Counted from the stretch's first letter, positions 27,918 to 38,765 are shown. The stretch: DNA of 64,000 nucleotides from Taibaiella sp. KBW10 (GCF_003852495.1 NZ_QAJI01000003.1:385671-449670); one strand, 5' to 3'. Notes: generated by a model not told the origin, from the letters alone. Program-made: numbers and translations.

Positions 27918-30900
27918 ATGAATGCAAACTTTACCCAAAAAGTACTTGTTTTCCTCTTCCTCCTTTTCGGAATAGGCCGTTCAAGTGCGCAAAGCGTTAC
28001 CATCAGTACCGCAGCATCCTTTATCAATAATAACGGAACTGGTACGGTAACCTTCAATTTCCAGAATACCAATCCCTATCCGGTTATCATTACAGATGTA
28101 GCCGGCGTGACCGGGAGCAGCGGCCTCTTAAACGCCTCTATTTGGTATAAACCGACCCCTATTACTGCCGCTCCGGGACTGATTTCGGTCGCCAACGGAT
28201 GGACACAGGCCGCCAGCGGTACTTTCACCGGTATAGCCAATTCCTCCACCAGCATTTTACAGCCTATTTTATCAAATATTTCCTTTACCATACCGGCCAA
28301 TACCACTTATGGAATTGCTGTATTTGCCGATGGGCAACGTTACTTTACGATGTCTGCGGCACAAAACTTTTCCGGTGGCGGTTGCAATTTCCTCATGGGG
28401 CCCAGCAGCAGCTATGGCGGAGGAGCGCCTAATACCACAACAGCCCCCACCAATAATCCTAGGGGATGGATTGGCAGCCTGACCTTTAAACCGGCCATAT
28501 TTGCCAATAACAATGCCGCACTGGCGCAGTTAACATCTCCCCTCAATTTTTGCCAGGGCCTGAAACAGATTAAGGTGAAAGTGCAGAATTCGGGACATAA
28601 TGTGATCAATACCGTAGCCGTAAACTGGCTCTTAAACGGTGTGGCACAAACGCCGTTTACCGTAACGACTCCGCTTGATACCCTCGGTGGTACGGGCATC
28701 AATGAAATAGAAGTCTTATTGGGTACATATACTTTTACCAATGCCTCTGTGCCCTTTAAAGCCTGGACAACCTTACCCAACGGGGTTCCTGATACTGCAA
28801 ATGGCAATGATACGATTACAAGAGTACTGAAAGCATCGCTCGCCGGAACGTACACCATTAATAATGCGTCGCCAACAGCAGGCACTAACTATAATAATTT
28901 TACAGATTTCACAAATGATCTTAGTAACTACGGCATGTGTGGTCCGATTGTAGCCAATGTGGTAGCAGGATCGGGTCCGTATAATGAAATCGTTTCTTTG
29001 GGTAACATTTCGGGATCCAGTGCCGCCAACACCCTGCGTATCAATGGTAACGGAGCTACGGTTCAGTTTGCGAATAACATAAACCAAAGACAATTACTGA
29101 CCTTGACCGGCACCAAATACACTAGGATAGATAGCTTGAAATTTGTAGCCTTAGCCGCCGACTATGGTTGGGGCGCACTGATCACGAACGGTGCTGTATA
29201 CGATTCAATAACCAGGTGTGTCTTCGACCTCTCTGCTGTAACCACCACCAGCAGTACAAACGCTGCAGGGATTACCTTTACCGCATCAAACAGCTCTCCT
29301 ACAACTGTGGGAACCTGCGGATCAAACTGTTTTATTGCAAACAACCAGATAAAAGGCACAACCGGTGCCGGGGGAGCCTATTACTGTGTGACCCTTTATG
29401 GCGACAATAATAACAACATTATCAGAGGCAATAAAATCGAAAACTTTTATTTCTATGGGATGTATATCTATGAGGGTGCGAACAATATTATCGAGAATAA
29501 TGACATCAACAGGGCAACGAAAACAAATACCTCTACGTTTTACGGAATATACAGTAGTTGTGCCACTCCTAATGCATTAACAATCAGGAATAATAGAATT
29601 CACTCTCCTTATCTGGGTACCGCCGCAAATACAAATAGTTTTTACGGGATTTACAATTTCTTTGACGGAACAGCCACTGCTCCCGTAAAAATCTATAATA
29701 ATGCGATTTACAACATCACTCAGGGCGGTGTTGTTTATGGGATTTATGGCTCTGCAACCCTGTATAACTTATACTACCACAATACGATAGACATCAGTAA
29801 ACCGCTTACCGGAACTTCCAGTATGTATGGTATTTATCTAACGGGAGCCAATACAGGAACAGAAGTTAAAAACAACCTGGTTTCGATTACTTCCGGCACC
29901 CTTGGTTCTAAATATGGCTTTTATTACAGTGCGCTAAACAGTGTTGTGGCAGCCGCTAAGAATAATTTCTATCTCAATTCAACACAAGCCGGTACTCAGT
30001 ATTATGGTTTCTATACCACAAACTATACTACGCAAGCAGCCTTCCAAACAGCCTATCCTACATTTGAAGTAGGTTCGCCTGCGGCAAATCCGCAATACCT
30101 GCCGCCCGCAACATCAGACTTCATTCCAAATAGCGCCAGCCTGATCGCGGCAGGAACAAATGTACTGACAACCGTGGGCACCGACATTCTGGGCATGCCG
30201 AGGACGCCGGTACCGACTATAGGTGCTTTTGAAGTAACACCTTCCGGAAATGATAATATTGGCCCGACAATGGTCACCATCCCAACCGGTAATTACTGCT
30301 CCGGTATCCAACCTGTAGCGGTTACGATCAATAATTTCGGGGTGAATAATGTAAATACATTCCAGATAAACTGGCGGATAAACGGTGTATTGCAAACTCC
30401 CGTGACCTATATTGGTACCATACTGGTACCGGCAACTGCCCCCAGCGGTTCCAGCTTCGCTACTATTGGCATGGGTACTGTCAACTTAAACGCCGGGGCA
30501 AACAGCCTTGTCATATGGACTTCCCAACCAAACGGCACTACCGACGGCCATCCGTCTAATGACACCTTGTATACAACCCTGACGCCATCTGTATTTACGG
30601 CGAGTGCAGTTTTAGACACGATATGTAGCAATGGGATGACGCAAGTGAACTTATCTCCGGCTACCGGTTATGCAACGGGTGCCTTAGAATGGCAATATTC
30701 TACCAATGGTACTACCTGGACGCCTATTCCGGGTAGTGATGCCCCTAACTATGACGTAACGGGGATCGGTACCGCAACACAATACAGAGCCAGAATCATT
30801 ACCGGTGGCTCAAACTGCTACTCTACAAGCAAAAATATTCATGTAGCCTATGTAACCCAGCCAACGGTGACTGCTGCAGAAAGATGTGGTCCGGGTGCCC

Positions 30901-32501
30901 TTACTTTAAATGCTGGTGTAGCCGGTGGCCTGAACCTGAAATGGTATACGAATACAACCAATCCGGTAGCAGTAGGCAATGGCACCAGCTTTACCACCCC
31001 ATCGCTATCTGCGACCACTACTTATTATGTATCTGCGGCTGCCGGTTCGGGCAACCAGGCAACGGGGAAAGCAACACCGCTATCCACCAGTGGCAATACC
31101 GGGTTTAGTGATGTAGGGTTAATGTTTAATGCGATTAGTCCTTTTGTTTTATCGAGTGTCGATGTTTATCCAACAGGTACTGCAGGTACCGGTTCGGTGA
31201 CAATTGCCCTAAAGAATGCGGCAGGAACGACGCTGCAAACAGCGACGGCCCCTGTTACTGTAACGAGTGCCGGCACATTAAATACCATTCCCTTAAACTT
31301 CACCGTTCCCGTTGGTACCGGCCATCGCCTTGTTGTAATGGCAGCCACGGGCGTCAGTTCCTTGATCAGGGAGCTCACAACAGGCTTTACGTATCCTTAT
31401 ACCCTGCCTGGTGTTTCTTCTATCACATCGGCCTACAGCGGTGGTGCCACAGCAAGCTATTATTACTATCTATATAACTGGCAGGTGGTGGTCGGTTGCG
31501 AAAGTCCACGCGTGCCCGTTACCGCTACCATACGCGACTTACCTTCCGTTGCTTTAGGCAACGATCTGGATACCTGTATTACGATCGGAAGCACGATTAC
31601 ACTTGATCCGGGCACACAGCCCTCAGGTAGTACTTTCTTATGGGATGACAATACGACCGGTGCTACCCGTAGCATAGGGCAAACCGGAACATATGCGGTC
31701 AAGGTAACCAATCAATACAGCTGTTTTGCGCATGATACGATAAACATTATCACCAGAAACAGACCGACGGTTAACCTTGAGGCAAACGGTACTAATTTCT
31801 GTATCGGTGGCAGCAAAGTATTAGATGCCGGTCCGGGTGGCGAAAACGGTGGTGATTATTACTGGACAACCGGTGCCACGACCAGAACCATTACCGTGGT
31901 AGATCCGGGTACCTATATCGTTTACGTAACCAGCAATCAGGGTTGTCTTACAGTTGATACCGTAGAGATCGTAGAAAGCGGTTATTCTCCTACAACCAAT
32001 GGTATCCTCGCCTTGGCTACGGGACCAATGGGCTTCAACTTCAATGCAGTGAACGCACAAAATGTGGTAAATTATGAGTGGAATTTTGGTGATAATACAC
32101 CCGTCAGCAATGCCATAAGCCCAAATCACACGTACGCCGCAGGTGGTGTCTATACCATCAAGCTAAAAACCTTTAGTATATGTGATGACAAACTCGATAG
32201 CTCTACCGTATATATTGTGGGTACCGGCCTTAAAGAGCTGACCCAAAATGAAAAATTACTACACATCTATCCTAACCCGAATAATGGTAAAGTCTTATTT
32301 ATTGAGGCTTTAGCAGGGGTCAAAACAGGAGACATTGTGCTGTACAATACTTTAGGACAATCCGTTTATAAAGCAAGCACTACCCTATCCGGAACTACAT
32401 ACAAATTGGAACTACCCGATTATTTAGCATCCGGTATATACAACCTGTATATACAGACCAATAAAGGTCCCGTGAGCAGGAAACTCGAAATCATAAAATA
32501 G
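27918..32501 (+). CDS. T9SS-secreted beta-helix / PKD surface protein A
   Basis: 1527 residues. A signal peptide (about 1-25, ending SSAQ) is followed by a beta-sandwich region, a CARDB-like domain (about 196-300), and a right-handed beta-helix with NosD/PbH1-type repeats rich in NNxI turns (about 310-770). Next come a second CARDB-like domain (780-895), Ig-like or jelly-roll regions (to about 1360), a PKD domain (YEWNFGDNTP, about 1365-1434) and a type A T9SS sorting domain (LLHIYPNPNNGKV to RKLEIIK). It should be exported by the T9SS and fixed on or released from the cell surface. Adhesion or glycan binding is inference; no catalytic motif was seen. Its last 240 residues are almost the same as those of protein B. 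Confidence 0.88.
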   Translation: MNANFTQKVLVFLFLLFGIGRSSAQSVTISTAASFINNNGTGTVTFNFQNTNPYPVIITDVAGVTGSSGLLNASIWYKPTPITAAPGLISVANGWTQAASGTFTGIANSSTSILQPILSNISFTIPANTTYGIAVFADGQRYFTMSAAQNFSGGGCNFLMGPSSSYGGGAPNTTTAPTNNPRGWIGSLTFKPAIFANNNAALAQLTSPLNFCQGLKQIKVKVQNSGHNVINTVAVNWLLNGVAQTPFTVTTPLDTLGGTGINEIEVLLGTYTFTNASVPFKAWTTLPNGVPDTANGNDTITRVLKASLAGTYTINNASPTAGTNYNNFTDFTNDLSNYGMCGPIVANVVAGSGPYNEIVSLGNISGSSAANTLRINGNGATVQFANNINQRQLLTLTGTKYTRIDSLKFVALAADYGWGALITNGAVYDSITRCVFDLSAVTTTSSTNAAGITFTASNSSPTTVGTCGSNCFIANNQIKGTTGAGGAYYCVTLYGDNNNNIIRGNKIENFYFYGMYIYEGANNIIENNDINRATKTNTSTFYGIYSSCATPNALTIRNNRIHSPYLGTAANTNSFYGIYNFFDGTATAPVKIYNNAIYNITQGGVVYGIYGSATLYNLYYHNTIDISKPLTGTSSMYGIYLTGANTGTEVKNNLVSITSGTLGSKYGFYYSALNSVVAAAKNNFYLNSTQAGTQYYGFYTTNYTTQAAFQTAYPTFEVGSPAANPQYLPPATSDFIPNSASLIAAGTNVLTTVGTDILGMPRTPVPTIGAFEVTPSGNDNIGPTMVTIPTGNYCSGIQPVAVTINNFGVNNVNTFQINWRINGVLQTPVTYIGTILVPATAPSGSSFATIGMGTVNLNAGANSLVIWTSQPNGTTDGHPSNDTLYTTLTPSVFTASAVLDTICSNGMTQVNLSPATGYATGALEWQYSTNGTTWTPIPGSDAPNYDVTGIGTATQYRARIITGGSNCYSTSKNIHVAYVTQPTVTAAERCGPGALTLNAGVAGGLNLKWYTNTTNPVAVGNGTSFTTPSLSATTTYYVSAAAGSGNQATGKATPLSTSGNTGFSDVGLMFNAISPFVLSSVDVYPTGTAGTGSVTIALKNAAGTTLQTATAPVTVTSAGTLNTIPLNFTVPVGTGHRLVVMAATGVSSLIRELTTGFTYPYTLPGVSSITSAYSGGATASYYYYLYNWQVVVGCESPRVPVTATIRDLPSVALGNDLDTCITIGSTITLDPGTQPSGSTFLWDDNTTGATRSIGQTGTYAVKVTNQYSCFAHDTINIITRNRPTVNLEANGTNFCIGGSKVLDAGPGGENGGDYYWTTGATTRTITVVDPGTYIVYVTSNQGCLTVDTVEIVESGYSPTTNGILALATGPMGFNFNAVNAQNVVNYEWNFGDNTPVSNAISPNHTYAAGGVYTIKLKTFSICDDKLDSSTVYIVGTGLKELTQNEKLLHIYPNPNNGKVLFIEALAGVKTGDIVLYNTLGQSVYKASTTLSGTTYKLELPDYLASGIYNLYIQTNKGPVSRKLEIIK
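31771..32501 (+). repeat. 3' segment shared with protein B (copy in protein A)
   Basis: The last 730 bp of gene A, covering an Ig-like segment, PKD and the sorting domain, are nearly the same as 37968-38698 at DNA level. Most differences fall in third codon positions. Confidence 0.85.
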
Positions 32502-32520
32502 TTTCTGGTATTCATTTTAT

Positions 32521-32564
32521 AAAAAAGCATCTGCTACCCTGGCCAGGGTAGCAGATGCTTTTTT
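32521..32564. terminator. Perfect 44-nt palindrome terminator
   Basis: 32521-32542 is the exact reverse complement of 32543-32564, with no unpaired loop bases in the DNA. The arms carry A6/T6 at the outer ends and a GC-rich core (GCATCTGCTACCCTGG). It lies 19 nt past the stop of protein A. Confidence 0.9.
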
Positions 32565-32702
32565 ATGCGGCTTATTTCCGCTCCTGTTCAATGCCTATGA
32601 TACATTAGCAATAAGTATCTATCTGAATCTGACCAACTAATGTAAACCTTTAGCTGTCTTTATGAAAACTAGCCCCCAACCCCCTTAAAAAACTACCGCT
32701 CA

Positions 32703-32732
32703 TTTGTATTTTTCCAATACAAAGTATATTTG
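32703..32732 (+). promoter_or_regulatory. Promoter of T9SS protein B
   Basis: TTTG (32703-32706), an 18-nt spacer, then TATATTTG (32725-32732). This matches the Bacteroidota consensus and gives a 5' UTR of about 60 nt. Confidence 0.75.
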
Positions 32733-32800
32733 TAAACAACAATGTAAGAGGGTATCGCCGAAAACCTTTATATAAGAGTAGGCAATTTTAAATATTAAAT

Positions 32801-35800
32801 ATGGCAAAAGACCTATTCAGACTGCGCAGGCATTTCTGTATTTTACTGCTGCTTTTATCGGTTAGTTTTCAGGTAAAAGTAAGTGCACAGACCCCCATGT
32901 ACTTTAAAGGTACGGGTACCGGAAGCAATACTATTCCCATGAATAATACGGGTTCTCATTGTCAACAGATATATGAACCTTCTGATTTCAGTGCCCTGCC
33001 TATTTCCGGGCTGATCACAAAAATTTATCTGAGAAATGCGGCGGCCGGGGGAACCGGAACATATACCAATTTTTCAGTATCTTTTTTACAAAATACATTA
33101 ACGACATTTCCTAACACCAATTTTCTGACGGGCTTTACACCGGCACTGTTGGTACCAAGCTTTACGGTAAATGGTAATGCCACTGCCGGCGGCTGGTATG
33201 AGGTTCCGCTTACCATCCCTTTTCTGTATGACAATACAAAGACCCTTATTGTAGAGATTAAATACACGGCAAAAACAGGCGGAATGAGCGGACCGACCTC
33301 AACGGCCACCGGCAATAAAAGATTGTCTATCATTGCCGCACCAGGGCCGCTCGTGGGCAATCTGGCCACCATCTGGGGTGATTTTGGGATGGATGTAATT
33401 CCAAGCGTCCCTTGTACCAATCCTCCGGTAGCAGGTACGACTATTTCTAATGCGCCGGGTGTAAACTGTATCGGCAGCACCGTAAACCTGGGGCTGACCG
33501 GCCATGTAACCGGTTCCGGACAAACCTATGAATGGGAGAGTTCTGCAAATAATATCACCTATACCAGCCTTGGCGCACCACAACTAACCACACCATTGAC
33601 CATCAACATAAGCGCGACCAGATGGTATCGTTGTAAAGTGGTTTGCTCTGGAGGTACTCCGGCTTATTCTACGCCTTTACAAATTTCGGTAGCAGCAGGC
33701 CTTGCGGGTACCTATACAATTAACTCAGCCGCGGCTACTGCCGGTACCAACTTCAATAATTTTACCGATGCGGCTACCGCCTTGAACTGTGGCATTACCG
33801 CTCCGGTTGTTATTAATGTAGTTGCCGGATCCGGACCCTATAATGAAACAGTTTCTATTGGTAACATCTCAGGAGCAAGTGCCGTCAATACCGTCAGAAT
33901 AAATGGTAATGGTGCTACTTTGCAATTTAACCCTACAGTAGCTGCCGATGCCAATATCTTCACTTTAAACGGCACACAATACTTTACTTTAAATAACCTG
34001 AAAATAAAAACCAACAGCAATACTTTTGGCTGGGGTGTACTCGTGACCGGTGCAGCCGCTCGTGATAGCATTATCAATTGTGATATAGACTTGTCGGCCA
34101 TTACGGGTACCAGCTCTACTGCTGCCAATGGGATTGTGGTATCGGGTTCTGCAACTTCTCCGACAACGGGTTCTACTGTATCTCATCTGTATATCGGTAA
34201 CAATACCGTGACGGCGGGCAGTAATGCCGCAGGAGGTGCTTATTATGGCATTGCGGTTTCGGGGCAAAGTACTACCGTTCAAAATGACAGCATTTATGTG
34301 GTGGGCAATACCGTGACCAATTTCTATTATTATGGCATCAGGTATGCTCAGGTTAATGGTGGAGCACTGTCTAACAACAACATTCACCGTTCCGCGAAAA
34401 CGGCCATAGGAGGCACAGCGTATGGCATCTATGCCTATTATTGTAAGGGTATAGAAACAATTGGTAACCGCATCCATGATATGGCAGCTCCGGGTGTAAA
34501 CTCGACCAGTACCTTCTATGCGATGTATAATTACCATTACAACAATACTGCGGCCACGCCGATCCTTATCGCCAATAATGTTATCTACAACATGGGTAAC
34601 TATAGCGGCACACAATACTTGTTACAAGCCACAGGGCCTAGTCTGAAGGTATACCATAATACGGTAGATGCCAGCGAGATACAAGGAACAAGCAACAGTG
34701 CAATGTATGGTTTGTACATGACGACCAATACGGGGTCGGAAGCTAAAAACAATATCATCAATATTACCGGTGGCAATACGGGTATTAAATATGGCATTTA
34801 CGTATCCTCAGTAAGCACACCGGCCGATTTGCAAAAGAATAATGTTTATGTAAATTCTACACAGACCGGCGCACAAACACCTTATTACTATGGGGCGGCT
34901 TATGCCAGCCTAGCCGCATTCCAGACAGCACAACCCACACAAGAAATAGGTTCTCCGAATATTGATCCTCAATTCCAGTCTCCGGCAACCGGCGATTTTT
35001 CGCCTGCCGCTTCCGGTGTGATCAATAGTGGTGTCAATGTACTCAGCAGTGTACCGACAGATATTTCTGGCGTTGCCAGAACCATCACACCCACTATCGG
35101 AGCCTTTGAATATGTACCTTCCGGCAATAATGATGCCAAAACGGTAGGTATCCTAAACCCTTCCGGTAATTTCTGTGCCAATACCACTGCTCCTGTAAAA
35201 GTGATCATTGGTAATGGTGGTGCTAATAATTTGAATACGGTTCAAATCAACTGGACCGTGAACGGTGTGGCACAGACCCCATTTGCCTATACCGGTACAC
35301 TCGTACCGCCTACAGCACCTGGTCAAAGCTTGGATACGGTTACCCTTGGTACGATTACTTTTGCTACCGGGATCAACAATCTTGTGATCTGGACCTCTTT
35401 ACCCAATGGTCTTTCCGATCCGAATCATGCAAATGATACCGCTACGTTTTCCGGACAATCATCTTTACCGGGCAATACCTATACCATCAACAATGCGGCC
35501 CCTACAGCGGGTACAAACTTCAATAGTTTTAATGATTTTGCAGATGCCCTTAGTTATGGGATATGTGGCCCGGTCATCGCCAACGTAGTTGCCGGATCCG
35601 GACCTTATAACGAAACCGTCTCTATTGGTAATATTGGCGGAGTAAGTGCGGTCAATACCATCAGAATAAACGGTAATGGCGCTACATTGCAATTTAACCC
35701 AACCGGAACTTCCGATGCCAATATCTTCACTTTAAACGGCACACAATACTTTACCTTAAATAACCTGAAAATAAAAACCAACAGCAATACTTATGGCTGG

Positions 35801-38698
35801 GGTATACTCGTGACCGGTGCAGCCGCTCGTGATAGCATCATCAATTGTGATATTGACTTGTCGGCCATTACCGGTACCAGCTCTGCTAATGCCAATGGGA
35901 TTGTGGTATCGGGTTCTACGACTGCTCCGACAACGGGTTCTAATGTATCTCATCTGTATATTGGTAACAATACCGTTACTGCAGGCAGCAATGCCGCAGG
36001 TGGTGGTTATTATGGTATTGCCGTTTCAGGATTAGGTACCTCAACTCAGAATGACAGTATTTATGTGGTGGGCAATACTGTAACCAATTTCTATTATTAT
36101 GGCATCCGGTATGCTCAGGTTAACGGCGGAAAACTATCCAACAACAACATTCACCGCTCTGCGAAAACAGCCATTGGTGGTACCGCGTACGGGATCTACG
36201 CCTATTATTGTAAGGGTATAGAAGCGGTCGGTAACCGCATCCATGATATGGCGGCTCCGGGCGTAAGTTCGACCAGCAGCTTCTATGCGATGTACAATTA
36301 CCATTTCAACAATACTGCGGCCACGCCGATCCTTATTGCCAACAATATTATCTATAATATGGGTAATTACAGCGGTATACAATACTTGCTACAAGCTACA
36401 GGGCCTAGTCTGAAAGTATACCATAATACGGTAGATGCCAGCGCACTGCAAGGAACAAGTACCAGTGCGATGTATGGTCTGTACATGACGACCAATACCG
36501 GATCGGAAGCTAAAAATAATATTATCAACATAACCGGTGGTAACAAGGGCATAAAATATGGCATTTATGTATCCTCTGCAACGACACCGGCCGATTTGCA
36601 AAAGAATAATGTTTATGTGAATTCTACACAGACCGGTACACAAACACCTTATTATTACGGAGCGGCTTATGCCAGCTTAGCAGCATTCCAGGCGGCACAA
36701 CCCACACAAGAAATAGGTTCTCCAAATGTAAATCCACAACTCCTGTCTTCCACAACAGGCGATCTGTTGCCTTTAAATCCGGTTTTAATGACTGCCGGTA
36801 ATAACCTGACGGCAACAGTACCCACAGATATTATAGGGACGGCCAGATCGGCAACACCCACCATCGGTGCTTTCGAATTCGCCCAACAAGGCATCAATAA
36901 TGCCAGAGCATTTTCTTTCCTGAGTCCTATGGGTAATTTCTGTGCAGGCACGATTCCTGTAGAAGTGATGTTCGGAAATGTAGGAACTAATAATATAAGC
37001 TCTTTACAAATAAACTGGCGCGTAAATGGTGTGCTGCAAACACCTTATACTTATAACAGTACCTTAGTTCCTTTAAACAGCCCGACAGGCCAAAGTTTGG
37101 ACACTATAGTATTGGGTAATGCGACCTTAAATCCGGGTGCGAATAACATCATCGTCTGGACTTCTTTACCAAATGGTGTTGCGGATGCACAACCGGCTAA
37201 TGATACCATCTCTAAAATAGCCACCACCGCTAATTTCCTGGTGAGCAAAACTAAAGATTCCATCTGTGCCAATGAGTTCTCCATCCTTTCTTTAAGTCCG
37301 GGTACGGGCTATAGTGACGGTGCTTTAGCATGGGAATATTCTACTGATGGGACCACCTGGATCACCATACCCAATACGGATACGGTAAATTACGCTGTTA
37401 CCAATCTTGGGGTGGCCACACAGTATCGGGTCAAGATATTAACCGGAGGGGCAAACTGTATTTCCAATACTGCTACCGTGTTCGTAAAATATGTAAGCCC
37501 GCCTGCTGTAACGGCAGCGGAAAGTTGCAGCCCGGCAGCCTTAACCCTCCAGGCGGTACCTAGTACCGGCAATACACTTAAATGGTATGACAATTTAACG
37601 ACGACCACCGTATTAGCAACAAGCAGCAGTATTACCACACCAATACTTTATGCGACCAAAACCTATTATGTTGTTTCGGTATCTTCCGGCGGATGTGAAA
37701 GTGTAAGAACACCTGTAAAGGCCACTATTCATATTTTACCCCCGGTAAATCTGGGCAATGATCTGGATACCTGTATCGCTGTGGCGGGAAGTTTCAACCT
37801 GAATCCAGGTACACAACATCCGGGAGCTACTTATTTATGGGATGATAATACGACCGGTGCAGCCAGAACGGTTACCCAATCCGGGATGTATTATGTAACC
37901 GTAACCGATACCAATACCTGTTCCAGTGCCGATAGTATTATAGTAAATGTAAGCCTGAGACCAATCGTAGACCTTGAAGCTAACGGTACTAACTTCTGTA
38001 TCGGTGGCAGCAAAGTATTAGATGCTGGTCCGGGTGGTGAAAACGGTGGTGATTATTACTGGACAACCGGTGCCACGACAAGAACTATTACCGTGGTGGA
38101 TCCGGGTACCTATATTGTTTACGTAACGACCAATCAGGGTTGTCTTACGGTTGATACCGTAGAGATCGTAGAAACCGGTTACTCTCCTACAACCAATGGT
38201 ATTCTTGCTTTGGCTACGGGCCCCATGGGCTTCAACTTCAATGCAGTGAACGCACAAAATGTGGTGAATTATGAGTGGGATTTTGGCGACAATACACCGG
38301 TCAGCAATGCCGTAAGTCCAAATCACACGTATGCAGCAGGTGGGGTTTACAGCATCAAACTAAGAACCTTTAGTGTATGTGATGACAAACTCGATAGTTC
38401 AACCGTATATATTGTGGGTACCGGCCTTAAAGAGCTGACCAAAAATGAAAAATTACTACACATCTATCCTAACCCGAATAATGGTAAAGTCTTATTTATT
38501 GAGGCATTAGCAGGGGTCAAAACAGGAGAGATTGTGTTGTACAATACCTTAGGACAAACCGTTTATAAAACAAGCGCTACCCTATCTGGCACTACCTACA
38601 AATTGGAGCTACCCGATCATTTAGCATCCGGTATGTATAACTTGTATATACAGACCAACAAAGGTCCGGTGAGCAGGAAACTCGAAATCATTAAATAG
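32801..38698 (+). CDS. T9SS-secreted surface protein B with a duplicated beta-helix/CARDB module
   Basis: 1965 residues. Signal peptide (about 1-30, ending VSAQ), a jelly-roll-like domain (30-200), an Ig-like domain (205-295), beta-helix A (298-765), CARDB-like A (777-884), beta-helix B (890-1360), CARDB-like B (1370-1475), Ig-like regions, PKD (YEWDFGDNTP, about 1800-1873) and a type A T9SS sorting domain. The two helix modules are near copies offset by exactly 1767 nt. Single-copy neighbours A and C share the architecture with one module each. It has its own promoter and possible terminator, so it need not be cotranscribed with A. Confidence 0.88.
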   Translation: MAKDLFRLRRHFCILLLLLSVSFQVKVSAQTPMYFKGTGTGSNTIPMNNTGSHCQQIYEPSDFSALPISGLITKIYLRNAAAGGTGTYTNFSVSFLQNTLTTFPNTNFLTGFTPALLVPSFTVNGNATAGGWYEVPLTIPFLYDNTKTLIVEIKYTAKTGGMSGPTSTATGNKRLSIIAAPGPLVGNLATIWGDFGMDVIPSVPCTNPPVAGTTISNAPGVNCIGSTVNLGLTGHVTGSGQTYEWESSANNITYTSLGAPQLTTPLTINISATRWYRCKVVCSGGTPAYSTPLQISVAAGLAGTYTINSAAATAGTNFNNFTDAATALNCGITAPVVINVVAGSGPYNETVSIGNISGASAVNTVRINGNGATLQFNPTVAADANIFTLNGTQYFTLNNLKIKTNSNTFGWGVLVTGAAARDSIINCDIDLSAITGTSSTAANGIVVSGSATSPTTGSTVSHLYIGNNTVTAGSNAAGGAYYGIAVSGQSTTVQNDSIYVVGNTVTNFYYYGIRYAQVNGGALSNNNIHRSAKTAIGGTAYGIYAYYCKGIETIGNRIHDMAAPGVNSTSTFYAMYNYHYNNTAATPILIANNVIYNMGNYSGTQYLLQATGPSLKVYHNTVDASEIQGTSNSAMYGLYMTTNTGSEAKNNIINITGGNTGIKYGIYVSSVSTPADLQKNNVYVNSTQTGAQTPYYYGAAYASLAAFQTAQPTQEIGSPNIDPQFQSPATGDFSPAASGVINSGVNVLSSVPTDISGVARTITPTIGAFEYVPSGNNDAKTVGILNPSGNFCANTTAPVKVIIGNGGANNLNTVQINWTVNGVAQTPFAYTGTLVPPTAPGQSLDTVTLGTITFATGINNLVIWTSLPNGLSDPNHANDTATFSGQSSLPGNTYTINNAAPTAGTNFNSFNDFADALSYGICGPVIANVVAGSGPYNETVSIGNIGGVSAVNTIRINGNGATLQFNPTGTSDANIFTLNGTQYFTLNNLKIKTNSNTYGWGILVTGAAARDSIINCDIDLSAITGTSSANANGIVVSGSTTAPTTGSNVSHLYIGNNTVTAGSNAAGGGYYGIAVSGLGTSTQNDSIYVVGNTVTNFYYYGIRYAQVNGGKLSNNNIHRSAKTAIGGTAYGIYAYYCKGIEAVGNRIHDMAAPGVSSTSSFYAMYNYHFNNTAATPILIANNIIYNMGNYSGIQYLLQATGPSLKVYHNTVDASALQGTSTSAMYGLYMTTNTGSEAKNNIINITGGNKGIKYGIYVSSATTPADLQKNNVYVNSTQTGTQTPYYYGAAYASLAAFQAAQPTQEIGSPNVNPQLLSSTTGDLLPLNPVLMTAGNNLTATVPTDIIGTARSATPTIGAFEFAQQGINNARAFSFLSPMGNFCAGTIPVEVMFGNVGTNNISSLQINWRVNGVLQTPYTYNSTLVPLNSPTGQSLDTIVLGNATLNPGANNIIVWTSLPNGVADAQPANDTISKIATTANFLVSKTKDSICANEFSILSLSPGTGYSDGALAWEYSTDGTTWITIPNTDTVNYAVTNLGVATQYRVKILTGGANCISNTATVFVKYVSPPAVTAAESCSPAALTLQAVPSTGNTLKWYDNLTTTTVLATSSSITTPILYATKTYYVVSVSSGGCESVRTPVKATIHILPPVNLGNDLDTCIAVAGSFNLNPGTQHPGATYLWDDNTTGAARTVTQSGMYYVTVTDTNTCSSADSIIVNVSLRPIVDLEANGTNFCIGGSKVLDAGPGGENGGDYYWTTGATTRTITVVDPGTYIVYVTTNQGCLTVDTVEIVETGYSPTTNGILALATGPMGFNFNAVNAQNVVNYEWDFGDNTPVSNAVSPNHTYAAGGVYSIKLRTFSVCDDKLDSSTVYIVGTGLKELTKNEKLLHIYPNPNNGKVLFIEALAGVKTGEIVLYNTLGQTVYKTSATLSGTTYKLELPDHLASGMYNLYIQTNKGPVSRKLEIIK
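33821..34960 (+). repeat. Internal direct repeat of protein B, copy 1
   Basis: This stretch, encoding most of beta-helix A, recurs at 35588-36727 with a constant offset of 1767 nt at both ends, so there is no net insertion or deletion. The two copies agree over most codons, for example the runs NIFTLNGTQYFTLNNLKIK and NAAGGxYYGIAVSG. Confidence 0.85.
35588..36727 (+). repeat. Internal direct repeat of protein B, copy 2
   Basis: Second copy of the unit at 33821-34960, encoding beta-helix B. Differences are mostly synonymous or conservative. Confidence 0.85.
37968..38698 (+). repeat. 3' segment shared with protein A (copy in protein B)
   Basis: Counterpart of 31771-32501. Both end at the stop codon with the same RKLEIIK terminus. 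The upstream parts of the two genes are far more diverged. Confidence 0.85.
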
Positions 38699-38765
38699 TC
38701 TCTGGTTCGCTCATTAGTCTTGAAAAGTTCATACAGCACTAATAATAAGTAAGAGAATCAAATCC

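Noticed and set aside
33700-36900. CRISPR-like or short tandem repeat array
   Set aside because: The repeats are coding beta-helix modules of more than 1 kb in frame, without short direct repeats and spacers.
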